Assembly: GCA_934647235.1 (NCBI GenBank)
Contig: CAKUFG010000007.1
Span: 1 to 64,000, forward strand
Length of the DNA: 64,000 nucleotides
From: an uncultured Clostridia bacterium
GTDB taxonomy: Bacteria; Bacillota; Clostridia; Christensenellales; Aristaeellaceae
Direction: 5' to 3'
The notes beneath the pieces were generated by a model. That model did no database searches, was not told the origin of the DNA, and saw only the letters and a program-made list of their open reading frames with translations. Positions within the stretch are counted from its first letter, which is position 1; each line of letters begins with the position of its first letter. This document shows positions 57,279 through 64,000 of the stretch, in pieces. The position numbers and the translations under genes are program-made.

Positions 57279-57791
57279 ATGTCGCTGGCAAGAAATCCGA
57301 ACATGACCTACGCCGCAGCAGGCCGCCAGACCCAGCCCTTTGAAAGAATGCACGTCCATAGCAACGTGCATGTGCCTGCGGCCGAGGCCAGCGTGGATTA
57401 TGACGGGCGGATGAGCTATTCCGCGCCCAACAGCGTGCGCCGCAGGCGTGAATATGCGGGCGTGCCCATGCTGGCGGCCGTAGTGGTGCTGGCGTTTACA
57501 CTGTTTATCGTGGGCGGCTTCTATGGGGCCGCTGTAGCCAACCGCTCGGCGGCTTATAAACAGCGCCAGGCGATTATGGACGATATGCAGAGCCTGCAGA
57601 AGGAAATTATGGATTTGCAGGTGAAGGTGGCGCAGGCGTGCCAATCCTCTACCATCTGCTATCAGGCGGCGCAGCGGCTGGGCATGGTATCCAGCCAGGG
57701 CGTAAAGCCGATTGAAATCTACGCGCCCAACACCCGGCCTGCCTATGCGGATTCCTCCCTCTCCGCCGGCAGCGTCGCAGCCTGGCGCTGA
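57279..57791 (+). CDS. FtsL-like septum protein
   Basis: 170 residues: a cytoplasmic part of about 60 residues ending in RRRREYAG, one membrane helix (VPMLAAVVVLAFTLFIVGGF), and an extracellular heptad-like coiled coil (MDDMQSLQKEIMDLQVKV) and tail. Size, topology and location between mraZ and a PBP match FtsL, but sequence similarity within FtsL is always low, so context is the main argument. The rsmH gene that usually lies just before it is missing. Confidence 0.75.
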   Translation: MSLARNPNMTYAAAGRQTQPFERMHVHSNVHVPAAEASVDYDGRMSYSAPNSVRRRREYAGVPMLAAVVVLAFTLFIVGGFYGAAVANRSAAYKQRQAIMDDMQSLQKEIMDLQVKVAQACQSSTICYQAAQRLGMVSSQGVKPIEIYAPNTRPAYADSSLSAGSVAAWR

Positions 57792-57830
57792 GCGCCGGGG
57801 CGGGCGCGCGTAAAACGAGGGGGATTTTTT

Positions 57831-59945
57831 ATGCGCGCAGAACTGCTCATACGCAAAAGAATCTGGAAGCTGATGGTGGTGCTTACGGCGCTGTTTGGCG
57901 CAATCGTGGCGCGTATCATCAGCCTTACTGTTATACAGGGGGAGGCGCTTACCGCCCGAGGCGTGCGCCAGTGGACGCAGGAGGGCAAGGTGGAGGCGCG
58001 GCGCGGCAGCATTGTGGACCGCAACGGCGAGACGCTGGCGCTGAGCACTACGGCCTATATCGTATCCGTAAATCCCCGCAAGGTGACGGACGACGCGGCC
58101 TTCGCCGCACGCATGGCCGGGCTGCTGGATGTTGAGCAGCAGACAATCCTCAATAAGCTGAAAAACAAGAATTACGCCTTCGTCGTCCTCAAGCGGCAGG
58201 TGCCCCGCGCCACGGTGGACGCCATCCGTACGCTGCGCGCACAGGATGAATCCGCCGCAAAGCTGCTGCAGGGGCTGTCCTTCTCGGAGGATACGCGGCG
58301 CGTGTACATCAAGGGGCAGTTCCTTGCCCAGGCATTGGGCCTGACCAATGTGGATTCCGAGGGCCAGTCGGGCCTGGAGCAGCAGTACGACACGGTGCTC
58401 AAGGGCGAGGACGGCATCCTGCTGACCGAGGTGGACCGCAAGGCGCGCACTGTGCCGCAAAGCAATACCACCTACATCGCCCCGCAAACGGGCAATACGG
58501 TGCAGCTGACCATCGACGCGAGCATCCAGAGCTTTGCAGAGCGCGCCATGCGCGAGTGCATCCAGGTCAATAACGCCAAGTCCGTCACCAGCATCGTGAT
58601 GGATGTGAACACCGGCGCAATCCTGGCCCTGTGCATGAAGCCTGATTACGATCCCAACAGCCCGCCGCGCGACGATATCAAAACGCTGACCGAGCTGATG
58701 CGCATCAGCGCTGTCAGCGATGCTTACGAGCCGGGATCGACCTTCAAAAGCCTGACCTGCGCCGCAGCGCTGGATGCTGGCGTGGCCAGCGTGGGGGATA
58801 CCTTCCAGTGCACCGGCAGCATCCGGGTGGACGGCGATACCATCCGCTGCTGGAAAAAGAGCCACGGACACGAAACGCTGGCCGACGGGCTGAAGAACAG
58901 CTGCAACCCGGTGTTCGTCACCCTGGCGCTGCGCATGGGCACGCAGCGGCTGTATCAATACCTGCGCGCCTTTGGCCTGGGCGTGCGCACGGGCGTGGAT
59001 TTGCCCGGCGAGGGCACAGGCATCCTGATTAACAGCCGCTATGTCAAAAACGTTGATCTGGCGCGCATCGGCTTTGGCCAGAGCGTGGCCGTCACGCCCA
59101 TCCAGATGATCACAGCCTTTTCCTCCGTGGTCAACGGCGGCAAGCTGATGAAGCCCTACATCGTATCTGCCATTCTGGATGAGGACGGCGGCATTGTGCA
59201 GCGCACCGCGCCGCAGGTGGTGGCCAGCCCCATCCGGGCCGAAACCTCCCAGACCATGCGCGAGCTGCTGGAAAAGGTGGTCAGCGAAGGCGGCGGTAAA
59301 AACGCCTATATCGAGGGCTACCGCGTGGGCGGCAAGACGGGCACGGCGCAGGTGTACATCGACGGTAAGGTATCCAGCAGCGTGCACATTGGCTCCTTTA
59401 TCGGCTTTGCGCCCGCCGACGCGCCGCGCTTTGCCGTGCTGGTCATTGTCAATGCTGCCGATGTGCCGGTGGACTACGGCGGCACCACAGCTGCGCCCTT
59501 CGCACGGCAGATCATCGACGATACGCTCAGCTATCTGGGCTATGAAAAGGCCGGCGCAGCCCAGGAGCAGCGGGTGGAGATTCCCGATTTTCAGGGCTGG
59601 GCGCTGGACGAGGCGGTCAAGCGCCTGCGCAGCCTGGGCCTGAAATACGAAACGGACGGCGTGGGGACGGTTGTTACCGCGCAGATGCCCGCTGCCGGGG
59701 CCATGCTGACTGCCGGGGGACAGGTGATGCTCTATACCGCCGAGCAGCAGGAGATCACCCCCGATATCATGGCCTGCGTGCCTGATGTGATCGGCCTGTC
59801 CGTGGTGGAGGCCAGCCGCGCCCTGCGTGCGCGGGGCTTTGAGCTGGAAATCAGCGGCAGCGGCGTGGCCGTTACTCAAAGCCCGGCCTATGGGGCCTAT
59901 GCCGCCCAGGGCAGCACGGTAAAAGTATCGTTTGCCATGCCCTGA
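57831..59945 (+). CDS. Class B penicillin-binding protein with PASTA domains (PBP2/SpoVD-like)
   Basis: 704 residues. It has an N-terminal membrane helix (about 15-35), a dimerization domain (RRGSIVDRNGETLALS) and a transpeptidase domain with serine motif EPGSTFKS (about 299), SCN motif KNSCNP (about 356) and KTG motif GGKTGTAQV (about 500). Two C-terminal PASTA domains follow (PDFQGWALDEAVKRLRSLG and PDVIGLSVVEASRALRARG). It cross-links septal peptidoglycan. Only one such gene occurs here, where sporeformers often have ftsI and spoVD side by side. Confidence 0.95.
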   Translation: MRAELLIRKRIWKLMVVLTALFGAIVARIISLTVIQGEALTARGVRQWTQEGKVEARRGSIVDRNGETLALSTTAYIVSVNPRKVTDDAAFAARMAGLLDVEQQTILNKLKNKNYAFVVLKRQVPRATVDAIRTLRAQDESAAKLLQGLSFSEDTRRVYIKGQFLAQALGLTNVDSEGQSGLEQQYDTVLKGEDGILLTEVDRKARTVPQSNTTYIAPQTGNTVQLTIDASIQSFAERAMRECIQVNNAKSVTSIVMDVNTGAILALCMKPDYDPNSPPRDDIKTLTELMRISAVSDAYEPGSTFKSLTCAAALDAGVASVGDTFQCTGSIRVDGDTIRCWKKSHGHETLADGLKNSCNPVFVTLALRMGTQRLYQYLRAFGLGVRTGVDLPGEGTGILINSRYVKNVDLARIGFGQSVAVTPIQMITAFSSVVNGGKLMKPYIVSAILDEDGGIVQRTAPQVVASPIRAETSQTMRELLEKVVSEGGGKNAYIEGYRVGGKTGTAQVYIDGKVSSSVHIGSFIGFAPADAPRFAVLVIVNAADVPVDYGGTTAAPFARQIIDDTLSYLGYEKAGAAQEQRVEIPDFQGWALDEAVKRLRSLGLKYETDGVGTVVTAQMPAAGAMLTAGGQVMLYTAEQQEITPDIMACVPDVIGLSVVEASRALRARGFELEISGSGVAVTQSPAYGAYAAQGSTVKVSFAMP

Positions 59946-59948
59946 AGG

Positions 59949-59977
59949 TTGTCAAACGGGGATAATTTGGATATAAT
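59949..59977 (+). promoter_or_regulatory. Promoter before murE
   Basis: TTGTCA (59949-59954), 17 nt, TATAAT (59972-59977), just after the PBP stop codon and 33 nt before murE. It gives the mur genes an independent start. Confidence 0.82.
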
Positions 59978-60010
59978 ATATAGGTTGTAAATAAGCGGGA
60001 GGAACGGGCA

Positions 60011-61474
60011 ATGAAGCTGAGCGATCTGGCGCGCGCGTGCGCGCAGTATGTAACGGAAAGACGGGGCGACTGCGAGGTGCTGCTGCCCTGCATGGACAGC
60101 CGCAGGAAAACCGAGCGGGGACTGTTCTTCTGCATTTCCGGCGCGCGCTTTGACGCGCATGATTATGCTGCCCAGGCTGTGCAGAACGGCGCGGCGGCGC
60201 TGGTGGTGGAGCGCTTTCTGCCCCTGGACGTGCCCCAGCTGCTGGTTGCCGATACCCGCCTTGCTTTCGGCCCCATGTGCGCCGAGCTGTACGGCCATCC
60301 GGCACGGCAGATGAAAATGGTGGGCATCACCGGCACCAAGGGCAAAACGACCACCAGCTATCTGATCAAGGCCATTTTGGAGCAGGCCGGCTGCAAATGC
60401 GGCCTGATTGGCACCACGGGCAATATGATCGGCAGCACCTTTATCCATGGCAGCATGACTACGCCCGAGGCGGACGAGCTGCAGGGGCTTCTGCGCCACA
60501 TGGCCGATCAGCAGGTGCAGGCGGTGGTGATGGAGGTGTCCGCGCACGCCACGGCTATGCACCGCGTGGACGGCGTCCTGTACGATGTAGGCTGCTATAC
60601 CAACCTGTCGCAGGATCACCTGGATTATTTTGGCACAATGGACAAGTACTTTGAGGCCAAAAAGGTGTTCTTTACCCCGCGCTATACCCGCGCCGCCGCC
60701 CTCAACGTGGACGATGAGAGCACGCGCAGAATCCTGGCTGATATTCAGATTCCTTATACCTGCTATGGCATCAGCTCCGACGCGGAGATTTACGCCCGCG
60801 ATATCGAGATCACCGAGAACGGCGTGTCCTTCCGCATGTGCGTCAATAAGCGCGGCGAGCGGCATATCAAGCTGCAGATGACGGGCATCTTTAACGTGTA
60901 TAACGCCCTTACGGCGGCCTCTGCGGCGCTGCTGCTGGGGGTATCGCTGGACGATATCGTCAAGGGCCTGGAAAGCGTGCGCGCTGTGCCTGGCCGCGCC
61001 GAAATGCTGGATACCGATACGCCCTACAAGGTGATTCTGGATTATTCGCACTCGCCCGACGCGCTGGAAAATATCCTCAAGGCCGTGCGGGATTTTACCC
61101 GGGGCCGCGTGATCGCGCTGTTTGGCTGCGGCGGCGACCGCGACCATGGCAAGCGTCCCATGATGGGCGAGATCGGCGGACGGCTGGCGGACTATTCCAT
61201 CCTGACCTCCGACAACCCGCGCAGCGAGGATCCCTATCAGATTCTGGCCGCCATCGAGGAGGGCATCCGCCACACCAAGGGTGCGTATACCGTGATTGAG
61301 AACCGCCGTGAGGCCATCCGCTACGCGCTGGAAATCGCCCGCGAGGGCGACGTGGTGGTGCTGGCCGGCAAGGGCCATGAAACCTATCAGGAGATCCGCG
61401 GCGAAAAGCATCCCTTTGATGAAAAAATCGTGGTAAAAGAGCTGCTTGCCGATATGCGCGCCCATAAAAACTGA
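60011..61474 (+). CDS. murE: UDP-MurNAc-L-Ala-D-Glu:meso-diaminopimelate ligase
   Basis: 487 residues with GGGAGG upstream. The ATP loop is GITGTKGKTTTSYL (about 105). The substrate motif SDNPRSEDP (about 402) is the DNPR signature of enzymes adding meso-diaminopimelate, whereas L-lysine enzymes differ there, so the wall is predicted to be mDAP type. Other blocks: EVSAHATAMHRVDG, NLSQDHLDYFG, DYSHSPDALENIL. murF does not follow as expected. Confidence 0.96.
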   Translation: MKLSDLARACAQYVTERRGDCEVLLPCMDSRRKTERGLFFCISGARFDAHDYAAQAVQNGAAALVVERFLPLDVPQLLVADTRLAFGPMCAELYGHPARQMKMVGITGTKGKTTTSYLIKAILEQAGCKCGLIGTTGNMIGSTFIHGSMTTPEADELQGLLRHMADQQVQAVVMEVSAHATAMHRVDGVLYDVGCYTNLSQDHLDYFGTMDKYFEAKKVFFTPRYTRAAALNVDDESTRRILADIQIPYTCYGISSDAEIYARDIEITENGVSFRMCVNKRGERHIKLQMTGIFNVYNALTAASAALLLGVSLDDIVKGLESVRAVPGRAEMLDTDTPYKVILDYSHSPDALENILKAVRDFTRGRVIALFGCGGDRDHGKRPMMGEIGGRLADYSILTSDNPRSEDPYQILAAIEEGIRHTKGAYTVIENRREAIRYALEIAREGDVVVLAGKGHETYQEIRGEKHPFDEKIVVKELLADMRAHKN

Positions 61475-61497
61475 GTAACCCAAAAGGAGAGATACGC

Positions 61498-62568
61498 ATG
61501 CTGTACCTGTTTGCCGCCCCTGTCCTGGCCGTGGCGCTGATGCTGATTCTGATGCCCGGCTGCATCAAAGAGCTGCGCAAGCTGAAGTTTGGCCAGACCA
61601 TGTATGAGCTTGGCCCGCAAACCCACCTGAACAAAAAGGGCACGCCCAATATGGGCGGACTGGTGATCGGTCTGGTGACGGTAGTGGTGACGGTGCTGTT
61701 TGCCGCGCTCAACTACAGCCGCCTTGCCAAGAACGGCGGTGAGCTTGCCCGCTGGTGGACGCTGGACAACGGCCTGTGGGGGCTGCTGTTTGTGGCGCTG
61801 GGCGCGATGGCCATCGGCTTTACTGACGACTATACCAAGGACGTAAAAAAGAACCATGAGGGCCTCAAGCCCATGCAGAAGGTGGCCGGCCAGCTGGTGG
61901 TGGGCCTGATCTTTTCGATCTGGGCGTATTTCTATGTGGGCAGCGACGTGATCCTGCCCTTCACTGGCAAAACCTGGAACCTGGGCGTTTTCTACATTCC
62001 GCTGATCACCCTGACGGTGCTGTTTATGACCAACAGCGCCAACCTGCAGGATGGTCTGGACGGGCTGCTGTCCTCGGTGACGGTGGTGGGCATGATCGCC
62101 TTTGGCGTGCTGGCCGTGCTGATGAACCGTCTGACGGGCGCAAGGGCGCTGCTTGGCGAAACCTCGCGCGATGCGGCGGCCATCCTGTGCTTTACGCTGG
62201 CAGGCGCGGCCATCGGCTTTCTGCGGTTCAATCACTATCCGGCGCAGATCTTCATGGGCGATACGGGCAGCATGTTCATCGGCGGCGTGATGGTCGGCGC
62301 GGCGGTGGTGCTCAAGTGCGAGTTTTTGCTGCTGCTGATCTGCTTCACCTGCGTGATGAGCTCGGTATCGGTGATGCTGCAGACGGCCTATTTCAAATAT
62401 ACCAAGAAAAAGACAGGCACGGGCAAGCGCATTTTCAAGATGTCGCCCATCCATCATCACTTTGAAATGTGCGGCATGAAGGAAACGCAGATCGTGGCGA
62501 TGTACGCTGGCGTGACGCTGGTGCTGGCCGCGCTGGCCATTCTCTCGGCTGTGAAATGGTTTGCCTGA
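61498..62568 (+). CDS. mraY: Phospho-N-acetylmuramoyl-pentapeptide transferase
   Basis: 356 residues with about ten membrane helices. It makes lipid I from UDP-MurNAc-pentapeptide and undecaprenyl phosphate. Conserved Asp and His motifs: FTDDYTKDVKKN, TNSANLQDGLDGL, FMGDTGSMFIGG and PIHHHFE. It follows murE by 23 nt and supplies the lipid-linked product using the carrier made by uppS upstream in the window. Confidence 0.97.
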   Translation: MLYLFAAPVLAVALMLILMPGCIKELRKLKFGQTMYELGPQTHLNKKGTPNMGGLVIGLVTVVVTVLFAALNYSRLAKNGGELARWWTLDNGLWGLLFVALGAMAIGFTDDYTKDVKKNHEGLKPMQKVAGQLVVGLIFSIWAYFYVGSDVILPFTGKTWNLGVFYIPLITLTVLFMTNSANLQDGLDGLLSSVTVVGMIAFGVLAVLMNRLTGARALLGETSRDAAAILCFTLAGAAIGFLRFNHYPAQIFMGDTGSMFIGGVMVGAAVVLKCEFLLLLICFTCVMSSVSVMLQTAYFKYTKKKTGTGKRIFKMSPIHHHFEMCGMKETQIVAMYAGVTLVLAALAILSAVKWFA

Positions 62569-62601
62569 CGCAGGCATAAAATGAATTGTGGGGGTGATCG
62601 C

Positions 62602-63987
62602 ATGCTGGATCGTACAAAGGCAAAAGAAAAATGGCAGGGCAAGCGCGTGTTGGTGCTGGGTATGGCGCGCAGCGGTAGCGCTGTGGCGCAGTTGCTGTGC
62701 CGCTTTGGGGCTGTGCCGCTGCTGAACGACCGTAAAACCGAGCAGGAGTTAGGCGAGGCGCTGACGCCGCTGCGGGAGCTTCCCTGCGAGTGGCATCTGG
62801 GCGAGGACGCTGAAGCGCTGCTGCCGCAGTGCGATGCGCTGCTGATCAGCCCCGGCGTGCCCATCGATTCGCCCATTGTGCTCAAGGCCCATGAAATGAA
62901 CATTCCCGTAACGGGCGAGCTGGAGGTTGCCTCCCAGCTGTGCGAGGGCACGCTGGTGGCGCTGACGGGCACCAACGGCAAAACGACAACCGTATCCCTG
63001 CTGGGTGAAATCTACCGCGCCATGGGCAAAATTGCCTATGTGGCGGGCAACATCGGCTATCCGCTGTCCGCCGCCGCGATGCTCAGCAAGCCCGAGGACA
63101 TGCTGGTGGCTGAGGTATCCAGCTTCCAGCTTGAAACGACGGATACCTTCCATCCGCGCGTGGCGGCGGTGCTCAACATCACCGAGGATCATCTGAACCG
63201 CCACTATACCATGGAGAACTACGCGGCGGTGAAGCGCCGCATTTTCGCCCGCCAGAATGAAACCGATACAGCGGTGCTCAACTACGACGATCCTGCCTGC
63301 CGCGCCATGGCCGAGGGCCTGCGTGCGCGGGTGGCCTGGTTCTCCCGCACGCAGGAGGTGCCGCAGGGCGCGTTTGTGCGTGAGGATAAAATCACCATCC
63401 GCTGGGACGGCGCGGATAAGGCCGTATGCAGAACCGACGAGGTGTACATTCCCGGCCCGCATAACCTGGAAAACGCGCTGGCTGCGGCCATGATGGCCTA
63501 TGCCTCCGGCGTGCCCACGGCCGTCATCCGCCATGCGCTGCGCACCTTTAAGGGCGTAGAGCACCGTATCGAGCTTGTGCGCGAGCTGGACGGCGTAAAA
63601 TGGTACAACGACAGCAAGGGCACCAATGTGGACTCCACCATCAAGGCCGTGCAGACCATGCGCGCGCCTACGGTGCTGGTGCTGGGCGGCTCGGATAAGC
63701 ACGTATCCTTTGACGCGTTGGCCAGGGAGATCATCGCCAGCGGGCAGATCCAGCGCGTGGTGCTTTGCGGCGCGACGGCCCCGCAGATTGAATCCGCCCT
63801 GCTTGCGGCGGGGTATACGGCTATCGAGCACGCCGGAAAGTACCCGGAAATGGTGGCGCTGTGCCGCCGCCTGGCTGTGCCTGGCGGCAACGTGCTGCTG
63901 TCGCCTGCCTGCGCGTCCTTCGATCAGTTCAGCGATTACGAGCAGCGCGGGCGCGTATTCAAGCAACTGGTAAACGAGCTTCAATAA
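62602..63987 (+). CDS. murD: UDP-MurNAc-L-alanine:D-glutamate ligase
   Basis: 461 residues from ATG 62602, preceded by GGGGGTG; an in-frame ATG at 62581 lies before the ribosome-binding site. Motifs: VLVLGMARSGSAVAQLL, ALTGTNGKTTTVSLLGEI (ATP), EVSSFQLETTDTFHP, NITEDHLNRHYTMENY, GVEHRIELV and NDSKGTNVDSTIKAV. It adds D-Glu in the cytoplasm. The last complete gene of the window; ftsW and murG would be expected next. Confidence 0.96.
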   Translation: MLDRTKAKEKWQGKRVLVLGMARSGSAVAQLLCRFGAVPLLNDRKTEQELGEALTPLRELPCEWHLGEDAEALLPQCDALLISPGVPIDSPIVLKAHEMNIPVTGELEVASQLCEGTLVALTGTNGKTTTVSLLGEIYRAMGKIAYVAGNIGYPLSAAAMLSKPEDMLVAEVSSFQLETTDTFHPRVAAVLNITEDHLNRHYTMENYAAVKRRIFARQNETDTAVLNYDDPACRAMAEGLRARVAWFSRTQEVPQGAFVREDKITIRWDGADKAVCRTDEVYIPGPHNLENALAAAMMAYASGVPTAVIRHALRTFKGVEHRIELVRELDGVKWYNDSKGTNVDSTIKAVQTMRAPTVLVLGGSDKHVSFDALAREIIASGQIQRVVLCGATAPQIESALLAAGYTAIEHAGKYPEMVALCRRLAVPGGNVLLSPACASFDQFSDYEQRGRVFKQLVNELQ

Positions 63988-64000
63988 TTCCCACTTTGCC

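Overview
This 64 kb window reads as a chromosomal segment of a high-GC member of the Bacillota, most likely class Clostridia. The evidence is a PolC-type replicative polymerase, the rimP-nusA-ylxR-ylxQ-infB-rbfA order, lonB-lonA-engB, an Xaa-Pro peptidase next to efp, a CD1247-like zinc-ribbon protein, and a MurE carrying the DNPR motif of meso-diaminopimelate-adding enzymes. Genus and species cannot be fixed from the sequence alone. Almost all genes lie on the + strand in tight operons with 1-11 nt overlaps. I see no prophage, CRISPR array, toxin system or biosynthetic cluster.

Layout. 1-400: tail of a truncated gene with IS-like direct repeats, then tRNA-Val(GAC) on the - strand with its promoter and terminator. 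395-4297: an eroding block. A PAP2 phosphatase is frameshifted, an OmpR-type response regulator is frameshifted in its DNA-binding domain, and its histidine kinase has an early in-frame TAG. An intact phosphodiester glycosidase-like gene lies divergently across an 11-bp tandem repeat that looks like the regulator's binding site. 4400-6699: two CNNM/CorC-type membrane proteins. 6832-16879: frr, a small protein, uppS, cdsA, dxr, rseP, ispG and polC (translation recycling, undecaprenol, phospholipid and isoprenoid synthesis, regulated intramembrane proteolysis, replication). 16907-24913: an HMA protein, then the nusA-infB operon with a structured leader, continuing into nrnA and truB. 24941-33897: HAD phosphatase, a self-regulated GntR repressor with pepF, fhs, a CapA-like protein, pyrR, a degenerate isopropylmalate-dehydrogenase-like protein and an alkaline-phosphatase-superfamily enzyme. 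33902-36775: a VanX-like dipeptidase, a second phosphodiester glycosidase, deoD and a DUF523 gene. 37169-44503: rpoB-rpoC alone, without ribosomal protein neighbours. 44603-49303: lonB, lonA, engB. 49348-56243: a phosphoesterase/C26 pair, Xaa-Pro peptidase-efp, a CD1247-like protein, esterase, CAP-domain protein, zinc-ribbon protein and phosphoesterase. 56710-63987: the start of the dcw cluster (mraZ, ftsL-like, PASTA PBP, murE, mraY, murD), lacking rsmH and murF.

Most genes are core housekeeping. The points that most deserve checking are: the pseudoenzyme in the pyrR operon, which has lost the family's lysine and two metal-binding aspartates; the 13-bp perfect hairpin between rpoC and lonB whose 3' arm is also the lonB ribosome-binding site; the local codon-usage switch in the trigger-loop region of rpoC; the decaying two-component system with its apparent operator still present; the mraZ promoter and GTGG repeats, which move the mraZ start downstream; and the dislocation of the rpoBC and dcw genes from their usual partners.
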